Shown here one piece after another: positions 6,496 through 14,889 of a stretch of 26,028 bases of DNA. The translations under genes and the position numbers were made by a program. A model generated the notes under the pieces. The model did no database searches. It was not told the DNA's origin and worked only from the letters and a program-made list of their open reading frames with translations. Every line of letters begins with the position of its first letter. The first letter of the stretch is position 1. This stretch comes from an uncultured Bulleidia sp. (GTDB taxonomy: Bacteria; Bacillota_I; Bacilli_A; Erysipelotrichales; Erysipelotrichaceae), in NCBI GenBank assembly GCA_934754415.1, contig CAKVIS010000027.1, positions 1-26,028 on the forward strand, given 5' to 3'.

Positions 6496-8133
6496 ATGAC
6501 TTTAGCAGATATACGTTGGGACGTGATTCTTGGTGGCTTTGGCTTATTCATGTTTGGAATTGAATTTATGGGCAGTTCTTTAAAAGAATTTGCAGGGCCT
6601 AAACTTAAGGAATATATTGATAAATTTACATCCAATCCATTCAGTGCTTTTCTGATTGGTGTGGTGATTACTGTAATTATGCAGTCTTCCAGTGCTTCCA
6701 CTGCCATTACCATTGGTATGGTAAGAGCTGGACTGATGTCGTTGGAACAGGCTGCAGGTATTGTGTTTGGTGCCAATATTGGTACAACCATCACATCGTT
6801 TCTGATTTCACTGGATCTTGGCCAGTATATTTTATATGTGATTTTTGCAGGAGCCATAGTATCCTGCTTCTCAAACAATAAAAAAACAAAGTGTCTTGGA
6901 AATATCTTTCTTGGCTTTGGACTTGTGTTCTATGGATTAAATTCCATGGGAGATGCGTTATCTGTCTTAAAGGAAATACCAGCCTTTACAATTGTGGCGG
7001 AAAAGCTGAGCAATAATGCACTTTTATCCTTATTTGCCGGCACAATTATGACAGGGTTATGTCAGGCCAGCGCTGCTACTATCGGTGTAGTACAGAAAAT
7101 GTATGAAGCAGGTGCTTTATCTTTTACTGCAGTACTTCCATTTGTGTTTGGTGCCAATATCGGCACAACAGTGACAGGTATTCTTGCAAGTATTGGAGGA
7201 TCTACAGCTGCCAAAAGAACAGCAGGAATTCACACTATGTTTAATATTGTGGGATCCTGTATTGGATTGTTGTTACTGAAGCCGATGTCTTCAGTTATTC
7301 TATCTGTTTCATCTGCTTTGCATATGAATCCCATGATGCAGGTAGCACTGGCACATATTTGTTTTAACACCCTTGCGACTATTGTCTGTTTTCCATTTTT
7401 AAAACAGATATGCAAAGTATTATGTGTCATTATCAAGGGCAAACCTGAAAAAAGACTTACTGCAGATACGGATAAACTGGATCTTTCTCTTGCAAAGAAT
7501 CTTCCAAGTGCTGCACTTGGCGCAAGTAAGGAAGTTATTCTCTCCATGGCAAAAGCAGTGAAGGAAAATGTGGAACGTACAAAAGAGTATGTGACGGACC
7601 GTAAGGAAGAAACCCTCGACTGGATAGATCAGGGAGAAGAAGTCATCAATACGTATGATTCCAAACTGACTAATTATCTGATTGCTACAGGGGATATTGG
7701 ACCAATGGGAAATCAGGATATTCACGAACAGAGAAAACAGCTGGAAGTTATTAAAAACTATGAAAGAGTCGGTGATCTTGCGACCAACTTAAAAGAATTT
7801 TTCCAGATGATAGAAGAAGATAAACATGATATTTCCCGTGAGGCCAAAGAAGAAGTATTACGTATGTATGCACAGCTGGAAAGTATGCTGGACTGCTGTA
7901 CACAATACTTTGAATATGGAAGAGAAGAGGATTATGCCATGTTATGCCAGCTGGAAGAAGGTATGGATGTCATGGCGCAAAACAGCAGATTTGCTCATTT
8001 TGAAAGAATGGAAAAGGGTAAGTGTAAGGCACAGGTTGCTGAGAGTGTCTATTGTGATATTCTGGAGAATCTGGAAAGAATGGGTGACCATTGTTTCAAT
8101 GTCGGTACCAAAACACATCAGTCTTTGGAATAG
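6496..8133 (+). CDS. Na+/phosphate cotransporter (NptA/PhoU-domain family)
   Basis: A 545-residue inner-membrane sodium-driven phosphate transporter (Na/Pi-cotransporter II-related). The membrane part, about residues 1-310, contains the two inverted repeats of this family: QSSSASTAIT (around 65) and QASAATIGVV (around 196), and the motif GANIGTT twice. The cytosolic part, about 340-545, is a PhoU-like helical bundle (KNYERVGDLATNL and ENLERMGDHCFNV), which probably links uptake to phosphate status. The start is ATG 6496 behind AAGAGGG. The gene is alone between two terminator-type elements and behind a candidate Pho box. Its last 16 nt overlap the convergent phosphoesterase gene. Confidence 0.93.
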   Translation: MTLADIRWDVILGGFGLFMFGIEFMGSSLKEFAGPKLKEYIDKFTSNPFSAFLIGVVITVIMQSSSASTAITIGMVRAGLMSLEQAAGIVFGANIGTTITSFLISLDLGQYILYVIFAGAIVSCFSNNKKTKCLGNIFLGFGLVFYGLNSMGDALSVLKEIPAFTIVAEKLSNNALLSLFAGTIMTGLCQASAATIGVVQKMYEAGALSFTAVLPFVFGANIGTTVTGILASIGGSTAAKRTAGIHTMFNIVGSCIGLLLLKPMSSVILSVSSALHMNPMMQVALAHICFNTLATIVCFPFLKQICKVLCVIIKGKPEKRLTADTDKLDLSLAKNLPSAALGASKEVILSMAKAVKENVERTKEYVTDRKEETLDWIDQGEEVINTYDSKLTNYLIATGDIGPMGNQDIHEQRKQLEVIKNYERVGDLATNLKEFFQMIEEDKHDISREAKEEVLRMYAQLESMLDCCTQYFEYGREEDYAMLCQLEEGMDVMAQNSRFAHFERMEKGKCKAQVAESVYCDILENLERMGDHCFNVGTKTHQSLE

Positions 8134-8678
8134 GCAATGGACATGTATGGCTTGTGATCTGTTGTGTAAACAGTAAAGGTATTGTCTTTAAGGACTGCAT
8201 AGGTTTTCGGATGGTTCTGCTTTGGAAGGGATACAGATCCCGGATTCAGCAGGTAAATGCCATCTTTTTTTATGCATGCAGGAATATGTGTATGGCCTGA
8301 AAGAAAGATATCTCCCTGTTGCAGATACGGTAAAGTATCTGGGGAATAGGTATGTCCATGACTCATGGCAATAAAGTGATGGTGATAAGGAATGAAATTG
8401 GTGGTACTTAAAACAGGAAACTGTAATACCATCTGGTCTACTTCTCCATCACAGTTACCTTTCACGGCAATGATTTTATGAGAGATAGAATTCATAATTT
8501 CAATGACTTTTTTTGGTGCATAATCTTCAGGTAAATCATTTCTTGGTCCATGGTATAAGATGTCTCCAAGACACAGGATATAGTCAGGATGATGTACTTC
8601 CATTGCGTTTAAAATGGCAGCAGCACCTGACAGAGATCCGTGAATATCGGATACGATAAGATAAGTTAAGTTTTCCAT
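8118..8678 (-). CDS. Metallophosphoesterase, YfcE family
   Basis: A 186-residue binuclear-metal phosphodiesterase of the YfcE/MJ0936 type. All family motifs are present: SDIHG (residues 9-13), CLGDILYHG, KGNCDG, MSHGH and LSGHTH. It is soluble and cytoplasmic. The start is ATG 8678 with GGAGG 7 nt upstream. The gene converges on the Na/Pi transporter with a 16-nt 3' overlap and diverges from coaBC across a shared promoter region with a perfect inverted repeat. The natural substrate is unknown; E. coli YfcE cleaves artificial phosphodiesters. Confidence 0.92.
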   Translation of the reverse strand: MENLTYLIVSDIHGSLSGAAAILNAMEVHHPDYILCLGDILYHGPRNDLPEDYAPKKVIEIMNSISHKIIAVKGNCDGEVDQMVLQFPVLSTTNFIPYHHHFIAMSHGHTYSPDTLPYLQQGDIFLSGHTHIPACIKKDGIYLLNPGSVSLPKQNHPKTYAVLKDNTFTVYTTDHKPYMSIAYSKD

Positions 8679-8693
8679 AGTAGTTCCTCCGGT

Positions 8694-8723
8694 TTTGTAT
8701 TTGCATTATACCGCAAATACAAA
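8694..8723. repeat. Perfect 11-bp inverted repeat, candidate operator between phosphoesterase gene and coaBC
   Basis: TTTGTATTTGC (8694-8704) and GCAAATACAAA (8713-8723) are perfect inverted arms around an 8-nt spacer. The repeat covers the -10 of the leftward promoter and the -35 region of the rightward one. Neither predicted transcript would contain both arms, so it should act as DNA, not as an RNA hairpin. Confidence 0.6.
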
Positions 8724-8730
8724 CTATAAT
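8701..8730 (+). promoter_or_regulatory. Promoter of the coaBC operon
   Basis: A perfect TATAAT at 8725-8730 lies about 27 nt before the start codon. The -35 is weak: TTGCAT at 8701-8706 with 18-nt spacing. It overlaps the inverted repeat. Confidence 0.6.
8705..8710 (-). promoter_or_regulatory. -10 element of the metallophosphoesterase gene
   Basis: The minus strand reads a perfect TATAAT at 8710-8705, inside the spacer of the inverted repeat. Transcription would start near 8698, giving a 20-nt leader that holds the GGAGG. No good -35 is visible. Confidence 0.5.
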
Positions 8731-8756
8731 GGAGAAGTTGAATAGGAGTATGTGCT

Positions 8757-9944
8757 ATGCAGAAAAAGTGCATTATTGTAGGTGTTACAGGCGGTATTGC
8801 AGCATTTAAGGCATGCAGTCTTGTGTCACACCTGGTAAAACAGGGTCATGAAGTACATGTGCTGATGACAAAAGGTGCTACAGAATTTGTATCTCCTTTA
8901 ACATTTCAGACACTGGCTAAAACAAGAGTGATTCTGGATATGTTTTCAGTAGACTATGAACCGGATGTACATCATATTTCTCTTGCAGAAAAAGCAGATG
9001 TCTTTGTGGTAGCTCCTGCTACTGCAGATTTTATTGCCAAAGCGGCTCATGGTATTGCGGATGATATGTTAACGACCACATTCCTGGCAGCTACCTGTGA
9101 TAAATGGGTTGTGCCTGCTATGAATACGCATATGTTTGAAAATCCAATCACACAGAAGAACATTCAGACATTGAAGGAAAATGGTATTGGTGTGATGGAA
9201 CCGGACAGCGGAATTCTTGCATGCGGTGATGTTGGAAAAGGCAGAATGCCGGAACCGGATGAAATCATAGATGCTATAGGTCCTCTTGGAGTCAGAAATC
9301 CTTTCTTAAAAGGGAAGAAGATTCTGATTACTGCCGGCCCTACACAGGAAGCTATGGATCCAGTCAGATATATTACCAATCATTCTACAGGTAAGATGGG
9401 ATATGCCCTGGCAAAAAAAGCCAGAGATCTGGGAGCTGAAGTGGTTCTTGTCAGTGGCAAAACAAATCTTGCAGTACCTTATGGTATTCACTACAGACCG
9501 ATTGTCAGTGCACAGGATCTTGCGGATGCAGTACTGGAACAATCTGACAGTTGTGATGCTGTTATTATGGCAGCTGCAGTTGCAGACTATACTCCAACAG
9601 ATGTTGCAAGTGAAAAAATTAAGAAGGCAGATGGCGATCTTTCCATTTCCGTCAAACGAACAACAGATGTTTTATTACAGCTTGGTAAGCAGAAAAAGCC
9701 TGGACAGGTATTAATTGGTTTTGCTATGGAAACAGAGCATCTTCTGGAAAATGCCAGAACAAAACTTGAAAAGAAGAATGCGGATTATATCGTTGCCAAT
9801 TCTATCAGAGAAAAGGGTGCAGGGTTTGGTACAGACACAAATCATGTCATCATTTTATCTAAAGATCATCAGGAAGATGTTGGCATATTAAGTAAAGAAG
9901 ATACGGCGGAATACATATTACAGTATTGTCTGGAAGGGAAATAA
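8757..9944 (+). CDS. coaBC: Bifunctional phosphopantothenoylcysteine decarboxylase / phosphopantothenate-cysteine ligase
   Basis: Steps 2 and 3 of CoA synthesis from pantothenate; 395 residues, full length. The N-terminal flavin-dependent CoaC half has VTGGIAAFKA, the catalytic His in HHISLAEKAD (around 72-73), PAMNTHM and the flexible flap LACGDVGKGRMPEP with its cysteine. The C-terminal CTP-dependent CoaB half starts near residue 187 with ILITAGPTQEAMDPVRYI, followed by NHSTGKMGYALA, AAAVADY and KIKK. The start is ATG 8757, 8 nt after AGGAG. coaX follows after 4 nt. Confidence 0.96.
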   Translation: MQKKCIIVGVTGGIAAFKACSLVSHLVKQGHEVHVLMTKGATEFVSPLTFQTLAKTRVILDMFSVDYEPDVHHISLAEKADVFVVAPATADFIAKAAHGIADDMLTTTFLAATCDKWVVPAMNTHMFENPITQKNIQTLKENGIGVMEPDSGILACGDVGKGRMPEPDEIIDAIGPLGVRNPFLKGKKILITAGPTQEAMDPVRYITNHSTGKMGYALAKKARDLGAEVVLVSGKTNLAVPYGIHYRPIVSAQDLADAVLEQSDSCDAVIMAAAVADYTPTDVASEKIKKADGDLSISVKRTTDVLLQLGKQKKPGQVLIGFAMETEHLLENARTKLEKKNADYIVANSIREKGAGFGTDTNHVIILSKDHQEDVGILSKEDTAEYILQYCLEGK

Positions 9945-9948
9945 AACA

Positions 9949-10725
9949 ATGTTACTGGCAGTGGATGTAGGAAATACAAATATATCTTTGGGATTGATCA
10001 AAGGAGAAGAGATTGTCGGATCTTTCAGACTGATTACAAAGACAGAACGTACCAGTGATGAACTGGGCGTCATGGTATATGAATTATTACAGAGAGCAGG
10101 TGTAAAACCGGAAGATATCGAAGATGTGGTCATTTCTTCTGTTGTACCTAAAATTATGTACACACTTTGCTCATGCATGAAGAAATATCTTGGGAAAACA
10201 CCGTTGGTGGTAGGCCCTGATCTGCATATGGAAATTAAGCTGAAAGCAGAGAATCCAAAAGCTGTAGGAGCGGACAGAATTGTAGACTGTACCTATGGAT
10301 ACAGAAAGTGTAAGGGTTCCTGTATTATTGTAGACTTTGGAACTGCAACAACCTTTGATTATGTCAATAATGAAGGAGAATTTCAGTATACTGTAATTGC
10401 ACCAGGTCTTGGCATTTCTGCAACAGCTTTAACCAGTCAGACAGCCAAGCTTCCTGAAATTGAAATCAAAAAGCCGGAATCAGTACTGGGTACCAATACT
10501 ATTACAGGTATGCAGTCAGGTGTTGTCTACGGGTATATCGGTACAGTGGAATATATCCTGAAAGAAATGAAGAAGGCTTTAAACGATTACGACTGTACAG
10601 TTATTGCGACCGGAGGACTTGGAAGAGTCATTGCCAGTGAAACAGATGAGATTGATGAATATGATCCGGATGTTGCCTATAAGGGTATCCGAATTCTGTA
10701 TGAATTAAATAAAGGAGTGAAATGA
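9949..10725 (+). CDS. coaX: Type III pantothenate kinase
   Basis: ATP-dependent phosphorylation of pantothenate, the first step of CoA synthesis; 258 residues, as usual. The ASKHA-fold motifs are visible: DVGNTN (residues 5-10), VGADRIVD, IVDFGTATTFD and ATGGLGRVI. Type III kinases are not inhibited by CoA and need a monovalent cation. The gene sits 4 nt after coaBC, so the kinase and the next two enzymes are made together. The ribosome binding site AAGGGA lies within the end of coaBC. Confidence 0.96.
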   Translation: MLLAVDVGNTNISLGLIKGEEIVGSFRLITKTERTSDELGVMVYELLQRAGVKPEDIEDVVISSVVPKIMYTLCSCMKKYLGKTPLVVGPDLHMEIKLKAENPKAVGADRIVDCTYGYRKCKGSCIIVDFGTATTFDYVNNEGEFQYTVIAPGLGISATALTSQTAKLPEIEIKKPESVLGTNTITGMQSGVVYGYIGTVEYILKEMKKALNDYDCTVIATGGLGRVIASETDEIDEYDPDVAYKGIRILYELNKGVK

Positions 10726-10726
10726 T

Positions 10727-11647
10727 ATGCGTATTTTTGATTTACATGCGGATGTGTCCGAAATCATGAAGATGTATCCGGAAAACGAAACAGCGGTTTT
10801 AAAGAAAGACTGGGTATCCAAATGGAACAAGGGAGAAATTCTGTACACTAGTGCAGCAAGTTTCTTTGCGGGAGATGAGTCCTGGGAAACTATGGTGAAA
10901 ACAGTGGAGAGAGTGAAAAAGGATATTGAAGATTCTCATATTCCTGTGATTACTACTCCTGAAGATTTAAATGAAAATTCTGACAGTGTAGCATGTATTA
11001 TGACTGTTGAAGGTATGTGTGGTATCGATAAAGATGTTGAAGAACGTATCCAGTGGTTATACGATCAGGGTAACCGTATTGGCTCTCTGGAATGGAACGA
11101 CGAAAATGCATTGGCTACAGGTAATTCTGGTGATCCACGCAGAGGTTTAACAGAAATGGGTAAACAGGCAATCCGTAAGATGAATGATCTGCATTTTATT
11201 GTCGATGTATCTCATGCCAATGAAAAGACATTCTGGGATATTCTTGAAACAAGTTCCCTGCCTGTCATTGCCACACATTCCAATGCAAAAAGATGCTGCT
11301 TTGTAGAAAGAAATCTGACAGATCAGCAACTGAGAGCTCTTGCATTAAAAGGAGGTCTTGTAGGATTAAATGCCTGTGCTTCCTTCATTAATGAAGATAA
11401 GAGTAAACAGGATGCTTTACATCTTGCAAAACATGCAGCATATATTGCCAAACTTGTAGGTGTAGAACATGTGGCAGTAGGTTTTGACCTTGGTGAATAC
11501 TACAACAATAAAGATTCTCATAACCTACACAGTCCTCTGGATGCACAGAATTTCATTGAAGGTCTTAAAGAAGTTGGCTTCAATGAGGAAGAAATCAAAG
11601 ACATTGCCTATAGAAATGTCTTCAGATTCCTGCAGAAATATATGTAA
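10727..11647 (+). CDS. Membrane dipeptidase-like metallopeptidase (M19 family)
   Basis: A 306-residue zinc dipeptidase of the renal dipeptidase family. The metal ligands can be read: HAD (His6/Asp8), Glu in TVEGMCG, His in VDVSHAN and His in IATHSNA. The substrate Arg lies in VERNLTD and the active-site Asp in VGFDLGEY (GFDLG where many relatives have GSDFDG). There is no signal peptide, so it is probably cytoplasmic. It starts 1 nt after the coaX stop behind AAAGGAG and ends the coaBC operon at a terminator. A link to CoA synthesis is not obvious. Confidence 0.9.
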   Translation: MRIFDLHADVSEIMKMYPENETAVLKKDWVSKWNKGEILYTSAASFFAGDESWETMVKTVERVKKDIEDSHIPVITTPEDLNENSDSVACIMTVEGMCGIDKDVEERIQWLYDQGNRIGSLEWNDENALATGNSGDPRRGLTEMGKQAIRKMNDLHFIVDVSHANEKTFWDILETSSLPVIATHSNAKRCCFVERNLTDQQLRALALKGGLVGLNACASFINEDKSKQDALHLAKHAAYIAKLVGVEHVAVGFDLGEYYNNKDSHNLHSPLDAQNFIEGLKEVGFNEEEIKDIAYRNVFRFLQKYM

Positions 11648-11652
11648 TGTAC

Positions 11653-11687
11653 AAGGTATACAGTGATGAACTGTATATCTTTTTTTT
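11653..11687 (+). terminator. Terminator of the coaBC-coaX-dipeptidase operon
   Basis: AAGGTATACAGT (11653-11664) pairs with ACTGTATATCTT (11670-11681), with one G-U pair, across a 5-nt loop, and runs into eight T (11680-11687). Confidence 0.85.
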
Positions 11688-11694
11688 GCGCATG

Positions 11695-11730
11695 AAAAAA
11701 GATTTCTTCTGTTCAGTAAGAAATCTTTTT
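11695..11730 (-). terminator. Terminator of the LysR gene, 5' arm inside the coding sequence
   Basis: A perfect 13-bp stem: 11696-11708 pairs with 11718-11730 across a 9-nt loop. Read on the minus strand it ends in a T run. The 5' arm is made of the last codons of the LysR gene (Lys-Lys-Ile-Ser), so stop codon and loop coincide. Confidence 0.8.
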
Positions 11731-12576
11731 GTCTTTAATAGCACTGATGAGATTTGAAAAACGCTGTCTGTCTTTTTTGGCAATGACGAACATAAAGGTA
11801 ATGGTGGCGGAAGAATCTGTAATAGGAATACTGATTCGATGCATGTCGTCTTTATATTGTCTGCTGGAAAGATTACTTACAAAGCATGGAATAGAACTGT
11901 TTTGAATCAGCTGCATTAAATCTTTTCTGTCTTTTTGCAGAATAATCTGAGAATGTGGCATGTCGTGTTGCTTGACTTTTCTCCAGATGCCCACATCTTC
12001 TATCTGAAGATAGGTATTGCCATCCATCTGTTCAAAGGTAATGCCATCTTTGTGTTGCAGAAATGGATGTCCTTCAGGGACACAGACATACAGCTGTTCT
12101 TTTAAACAGGAAAGAGCATACAGGTCTGAAGGAATACTCTGTTTCTGCACAAACACGAAATCATAGGTGTGTTTACGCAGCCCTTCCAGTAATTCTTTTT
12201 CATCTTCTGCAGATTCCCAGATAATCGAAGATTCGGGATACAGATCATGCAATACAGAATCAAAGATGAGAACGGGGCCTGGTGCACTATGACCTATACG
12301 TATAGTACGTTTGGAAATGTCCAGGACACGCAACTGCTGTAACATGTCTTCGTAGTTCTGTAACAGTTTTTCGCTCTGTGTGACAAGATATTCTCCGTTT
12401 TCATTGAGTTTTAAAGAGTTTTTTCCATGAATAAAAACAGGTACATTCACTTCTTTTTCAAGCCTTTGCATACTGCGGGATAAAGTTGGCTGTGTCATAT
12501 GCAGAGCTTCTGCTGTATCTGACAAAGTGCCGTATTTTTTGAAGGCAATCAGTAATTCCAATAAGTGCAGGTCCAT
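11713..12576 (-). CDS. LysR family transcriptional regulator
   Basis: A 287-residue LTTR. The N-terminal winged helix-turn-helix covers about residues 1-60 (GTLSDTAEALHMTQPTLSRS with the recognition helix TQPTLSRSMQRLE). It is followed by a linker helix and an effector-binding domain from about residue 90. It is divergent from a six-gene reductase/transporter cluster, the standard arrangement for an LTTR and its target. The start is ATG 12576 behind GAGGAA. A T-N11-A dyad lies just upstream and overlaps the gene's own -10, which suggests autorepression. The inducer is unknown. Confidence 0.93.
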   Translation of the reverse strand: MDLHLLELLIAFKKYGTLSDTAEALHMTQPTLSRSMQRLEKEVNVPVFIHGKNSLKLNENGEYLVTQSEKLLQNYEDMLQQLRVLDISKRTIRIGHSAPGPVLIFDSVLHDLYPESSIIWESAEDEKELLEGLRKHTYDFVFVQKQSIPSDLYALSCLKEQLYVCVPEGHPFLQHKDGITFEQMDGNTYLQIEDVGIWRKVKQHDMPHSQIILQKDRKDLMQLIQNSSIPCFVSNLSSRQYKDDMHRISIPITDSSATITFMFVIAKKDRQRFSNLISAIKDKKISY

Positions 12577-12585
12577 AAATTCCTC

Positions 12586-12602
12586 TATACGTTTTCAGTA
12601 TA
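12586..12602. promoter_or_regulatory. Candidate LysR box (T-N11-A dyad)
   Basis: TATAC (12586-12590), a 7-nt spacer and GTATA (12598-12602) form a perfect dyad that contains the LTTR T-N11-A pattern. It is centred about 64 nt upstream of the predicted start of the reductase operon, where LTTR recognition sites usually lie. It also covers the leftward -10, TATACT (12602-12597), of the regulator gene. Confidence 0.55.
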
Positions 12603-12621
12603 GCACATTGCAATTCTGATA

Positions 12622-12651
12622 TTGTACATTTCTGTGTTTGGTTTCTATTAT
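12622..12651 (+). promoter_or_regulatory. Promoter of the aldo/keto reductase operon
   Basis: TTGTAC (12622-12627) and TATTAT (12646-12651) are 18 nt apart, giving a start near 12658. Small palindromes, ATTGCAAT at 12607-12614 and TGTACA at 12623-12628, lie between the LysR box and the -35 and could be activation sites. Confidence 0.5.
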
Positions 12652-12676
12652 TTGATTGAAAGTAGAGGTATGAGAT

Positions 12677-13546
12677 ATGGAATATACAGTATTAAATAAC
12701 GGATTGAAAATGCCGATGGAAGGGTTTGGAGTTTTCCAGGTAAGAGACAAGGAAGAATGCAGACAAGCAGTATATGAGGCAATTAAAGCAGGGTACAGAT
12801 TGATTGATACTGCAGCTTCTTACACAAATGAAGATGCTGTGGGAGATGGAGTAAGACGTGCGATTTCTGAAGGTATCTGTACACGTGAAGAATTGTTTAT
12901 TACATCCAAGATGTGGGTACAGGATATGCAGAATTATGACATGGCTAAACAGGCGATTGAGAACTCCTTAAAGAAAACAGGCCTGGAATATCTGGATCTG
13001 TACTTGCTGCATCAGTCCATGAGAGATTACTTCAGTGCGTACAGAGCTATGGAAGATGCTTACAGAGAAGGAAAACTGAAGGCCATCGGTGTATCTAATT
13101 TCTATCCTCATGTGCTGGTGAATTTCTGTGAGACTGTGGATATTCCTCCTATGGTCAATCAGGTGGAACTGCATCCGTTCTTTGCACAGGGAAAAGCAGT
13201 ACAGATAAACAAAGACTATCACGTACAGCCTGAGGCCTGGGCACCTCTTGGTGGTGGAAGATATGATGCATTTCATAATGCGGTATTAAAGGAAATTGCT
13301 GAAAAATATCATAAGAGTATCGGACAGGTTATGCTGAGATGGAATATACAAAGAGGGGTTGTGGTCATTCCGAAATCTACACATATAGAACGTATTAAAG
13401 AAAATATAGATATCTTTGATTTTGCATTAACAGAGGAAGATATGCAGAAAATTACTGCATTGGATCAGGGATATGTTGGTACAGCTGTCAAACATTTTGA
13501 TATTGATTTTGTGAAGATGGTATTGGACAGAAAGATTCATGATTAG
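12677..13546 (+). CDS. Aldo/keto reductase (2,5-diketogluconate reductase-like)
   Basis: A 289-residue NAD(P)H-dependent carbonyl reductase of the AKR5-like kind. The tetrad is Asp44 and Tyr49 (LIDTAASY), Lys78 (FITSK) and His112 (LYLLHQ). The cofactor loop near the C terminus reads VVVIPKSTHIERI, and the mid-barrel motif is AIGVSNF. The start is ATG 12677, 8 nt after AGAGG. It is the first gene of the LysR-controlled cluster, 8 nt before the MATE gene. The substrate is unknown; small sugars, ketoacids or reactive aldehydes are possible. Confidence 0.92.
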   Translation: MEYTVLNNGLKMPMEGFGVFQVRDKEECRQAVYEAIKAGYRLIDTAASYTNEDAVGDGVRRAISEGICTREELFITSKMWVQDMQNYDMAKQAIENSLKKTGLEYLDLYLLHQSMRDYFSAYRAMEDAYREGKLKAIGVSNFYPHVLVNFCETVDIPPMVNQVELHPFFAQGKAVQINKDYHVQPEAWAPLGGGRYDAFHNAVLKEIAEKYHKSIGQVMLRWNIQRGVVVIPKSTHIERIKENIDIFDFALTEEDMQKITALDQGYVGTAVKHFDIDFVKMVLDRKIHD

Positions 13547-13554
13547 GAGGGAAA

Positions 13555-14880
13555 ATGTTCAGTAATAAAGATTTAAGAAATATGATTGTGCCACTGTTCT
13601 TTGAACAGTTACTGGTCATGCTGGTAGGTATTATGGACACTTTTATAGTGTCCTATGCAGGAGAAGCAGCGGTATCCGGTGTTTCTCTGGTCAACAGTTT
13701 TAATACGATATTCATTTATCTGTTTACGGCTCTTGCCTCAGGTGGTGCGGTAGTTATTTCTCAATATATAGGCAGTCAGGATAAGAAAAACAGTATCTTA
13801 TCTTCCAGTCAGCTACTGATGTTTTCCTGTGTTTTCTCCTGTGTATTATCTGTTATGGTATTGCTTTTTCAAAGACCGATATTATCCGGTTTGTTTGGAA
13901 GGGTAGAAACAGATGTAATGGATGCGTGTATGACATATTTAAGAATCTCTGCCTATTCCTATCCATTTATTGCTATTTACAATGCAGGTGCTTCTTTATA
14001 CCGTTCCATGGCTAAAACAAAGACAACGATGAATATCTCTTTAGTATCCAATCTTATCAATATCATTGGTAACTATATAGGAGTGTTTGTACTCCATGCA
14101 GGAGTGGCCGGTGTAGCGGTTCCTTCTTTGCTTGCAAGAGCCTTCAGTGCCATTGTGATTACGATTTTATGCTTGAACAGACAACTTGTAACACATTATG
14201 CAAAAGAAGATGTCTTTACATGGAATGGTGCCATGTTAAAAAGAGTGCTGAATATAGCTGTGCCAAATGGTATTGAAAATGGTATCTTCCAGTTTGTGAA
14301 AGTGGCTTTAAGCAGTGTGGTTGCACTGTTTGGTACGTATCAGATTGCGGCTAACGGCATAGCACAGAGTATCTGGTCTCTGGCGGCATTGATGGGTGTG
14401 GCATTAGGTCCAGTGTATATCACAGTCATTGGACAATGTATGGGAAAGCAAGATACATCACAGGCAAAGTATTATTTTAAAAAGCTGAACAGGCTGGCTC
14501 TTGTACTGTCATTAATATGGAATGCCTTTGTATTTCTCATCACACCTGGATGGATGAAGTTCTATCAGGTATCGGATGAAACTATACAGATGGTAATTTA
14601 TCTTGTGACCATTCATAATTTCTTCAATGCCTTTGTCTATCCTTTCTCTGGACCTTTGAGTAACGGGTTAAGAGCAGCAGGGGATGTGAAATTTACAATG
14701 ATTGTGTCGATTGCCTCTACGGTACTTGGAAGATTTGTGTTTTCTTTGTTATTTGCCATTTACTTCAATTTAGGGGTGATAGGTATTGCGCTTGCTATGT
14801 GTCTTGACTGGTCTTTACGTGCAGTGATTTTCTATCTGAGATACAAATCAGATACATGGATGAAATTTAAAGTGATTTAG
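13555..14880 (+). CDS. MATE family efflux transporter
   Basis: A 441-residue multidrug/toxin extrusion antiporter with about 12 membrane segments. The opening (LRNMIVPLFFEQLLVMLVGI) followed by MDTFIVSYAGEAAVSGVSLV is typical of the family. The second half repeats the pattern from about residue 225, with FGTYQIAANGIAQSIWSLA. The start is ATG 13555 behind AGGAGGG. It lies 8 nt after one aldo/keto reductase gene and 9 nt before another, which suggests export of a compound made or modified by these enzymes, or of a toxic relative. The coupling ion and substrate cannot be read. Confidence 0.93.
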   Translation: MFSNKDLRNMIVPLFFEQLLVMLVGIMDTFIVSYAGEAAVSGVSLVNSFNTIFIYLFTALASGGAVVISQYIGSQDKKNSILSSSQLLMFSCVFSCVLSVMVLLFQRPILSGLFGRVETDVMDACMTYLRISAYSYPFIAIYNAGASLYRSMAKTKTTMNISLVSNLINIIGNYIGVFVLHAGVAGVAVPSLLARAFSAIVITILCLNRQLVTHYAKEDVFTWNGAMLKRVLNIAVPNGIENGIFQFVKVALSSVVALFGTYQIAANGIAQSIWSLAALMGVALGPVYITVIGQCMGKQDTSQAKYYFKKLNRLALVLSLIWNAFVFLITPGWMKFYQVSDETIQMVIYLVTIHNFFNAFVYPFSGPLSNGLRAAGDVKFTMIVSIASTVLGRFVFSLLFAIYFNLGVIGIALAMCLDWSLRAVIFYLRYKSDTWMKFKVI

Positions 14881-14889
14881 GAGAAAAAA

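Noticed and set aside
7826..8300. Two plus-strand frames crossing the end of the Na/Pi transporter gene and the phosphoesterase gene
   Set aside because: They are out-of-frame shadows of two well-supported convergent genes.
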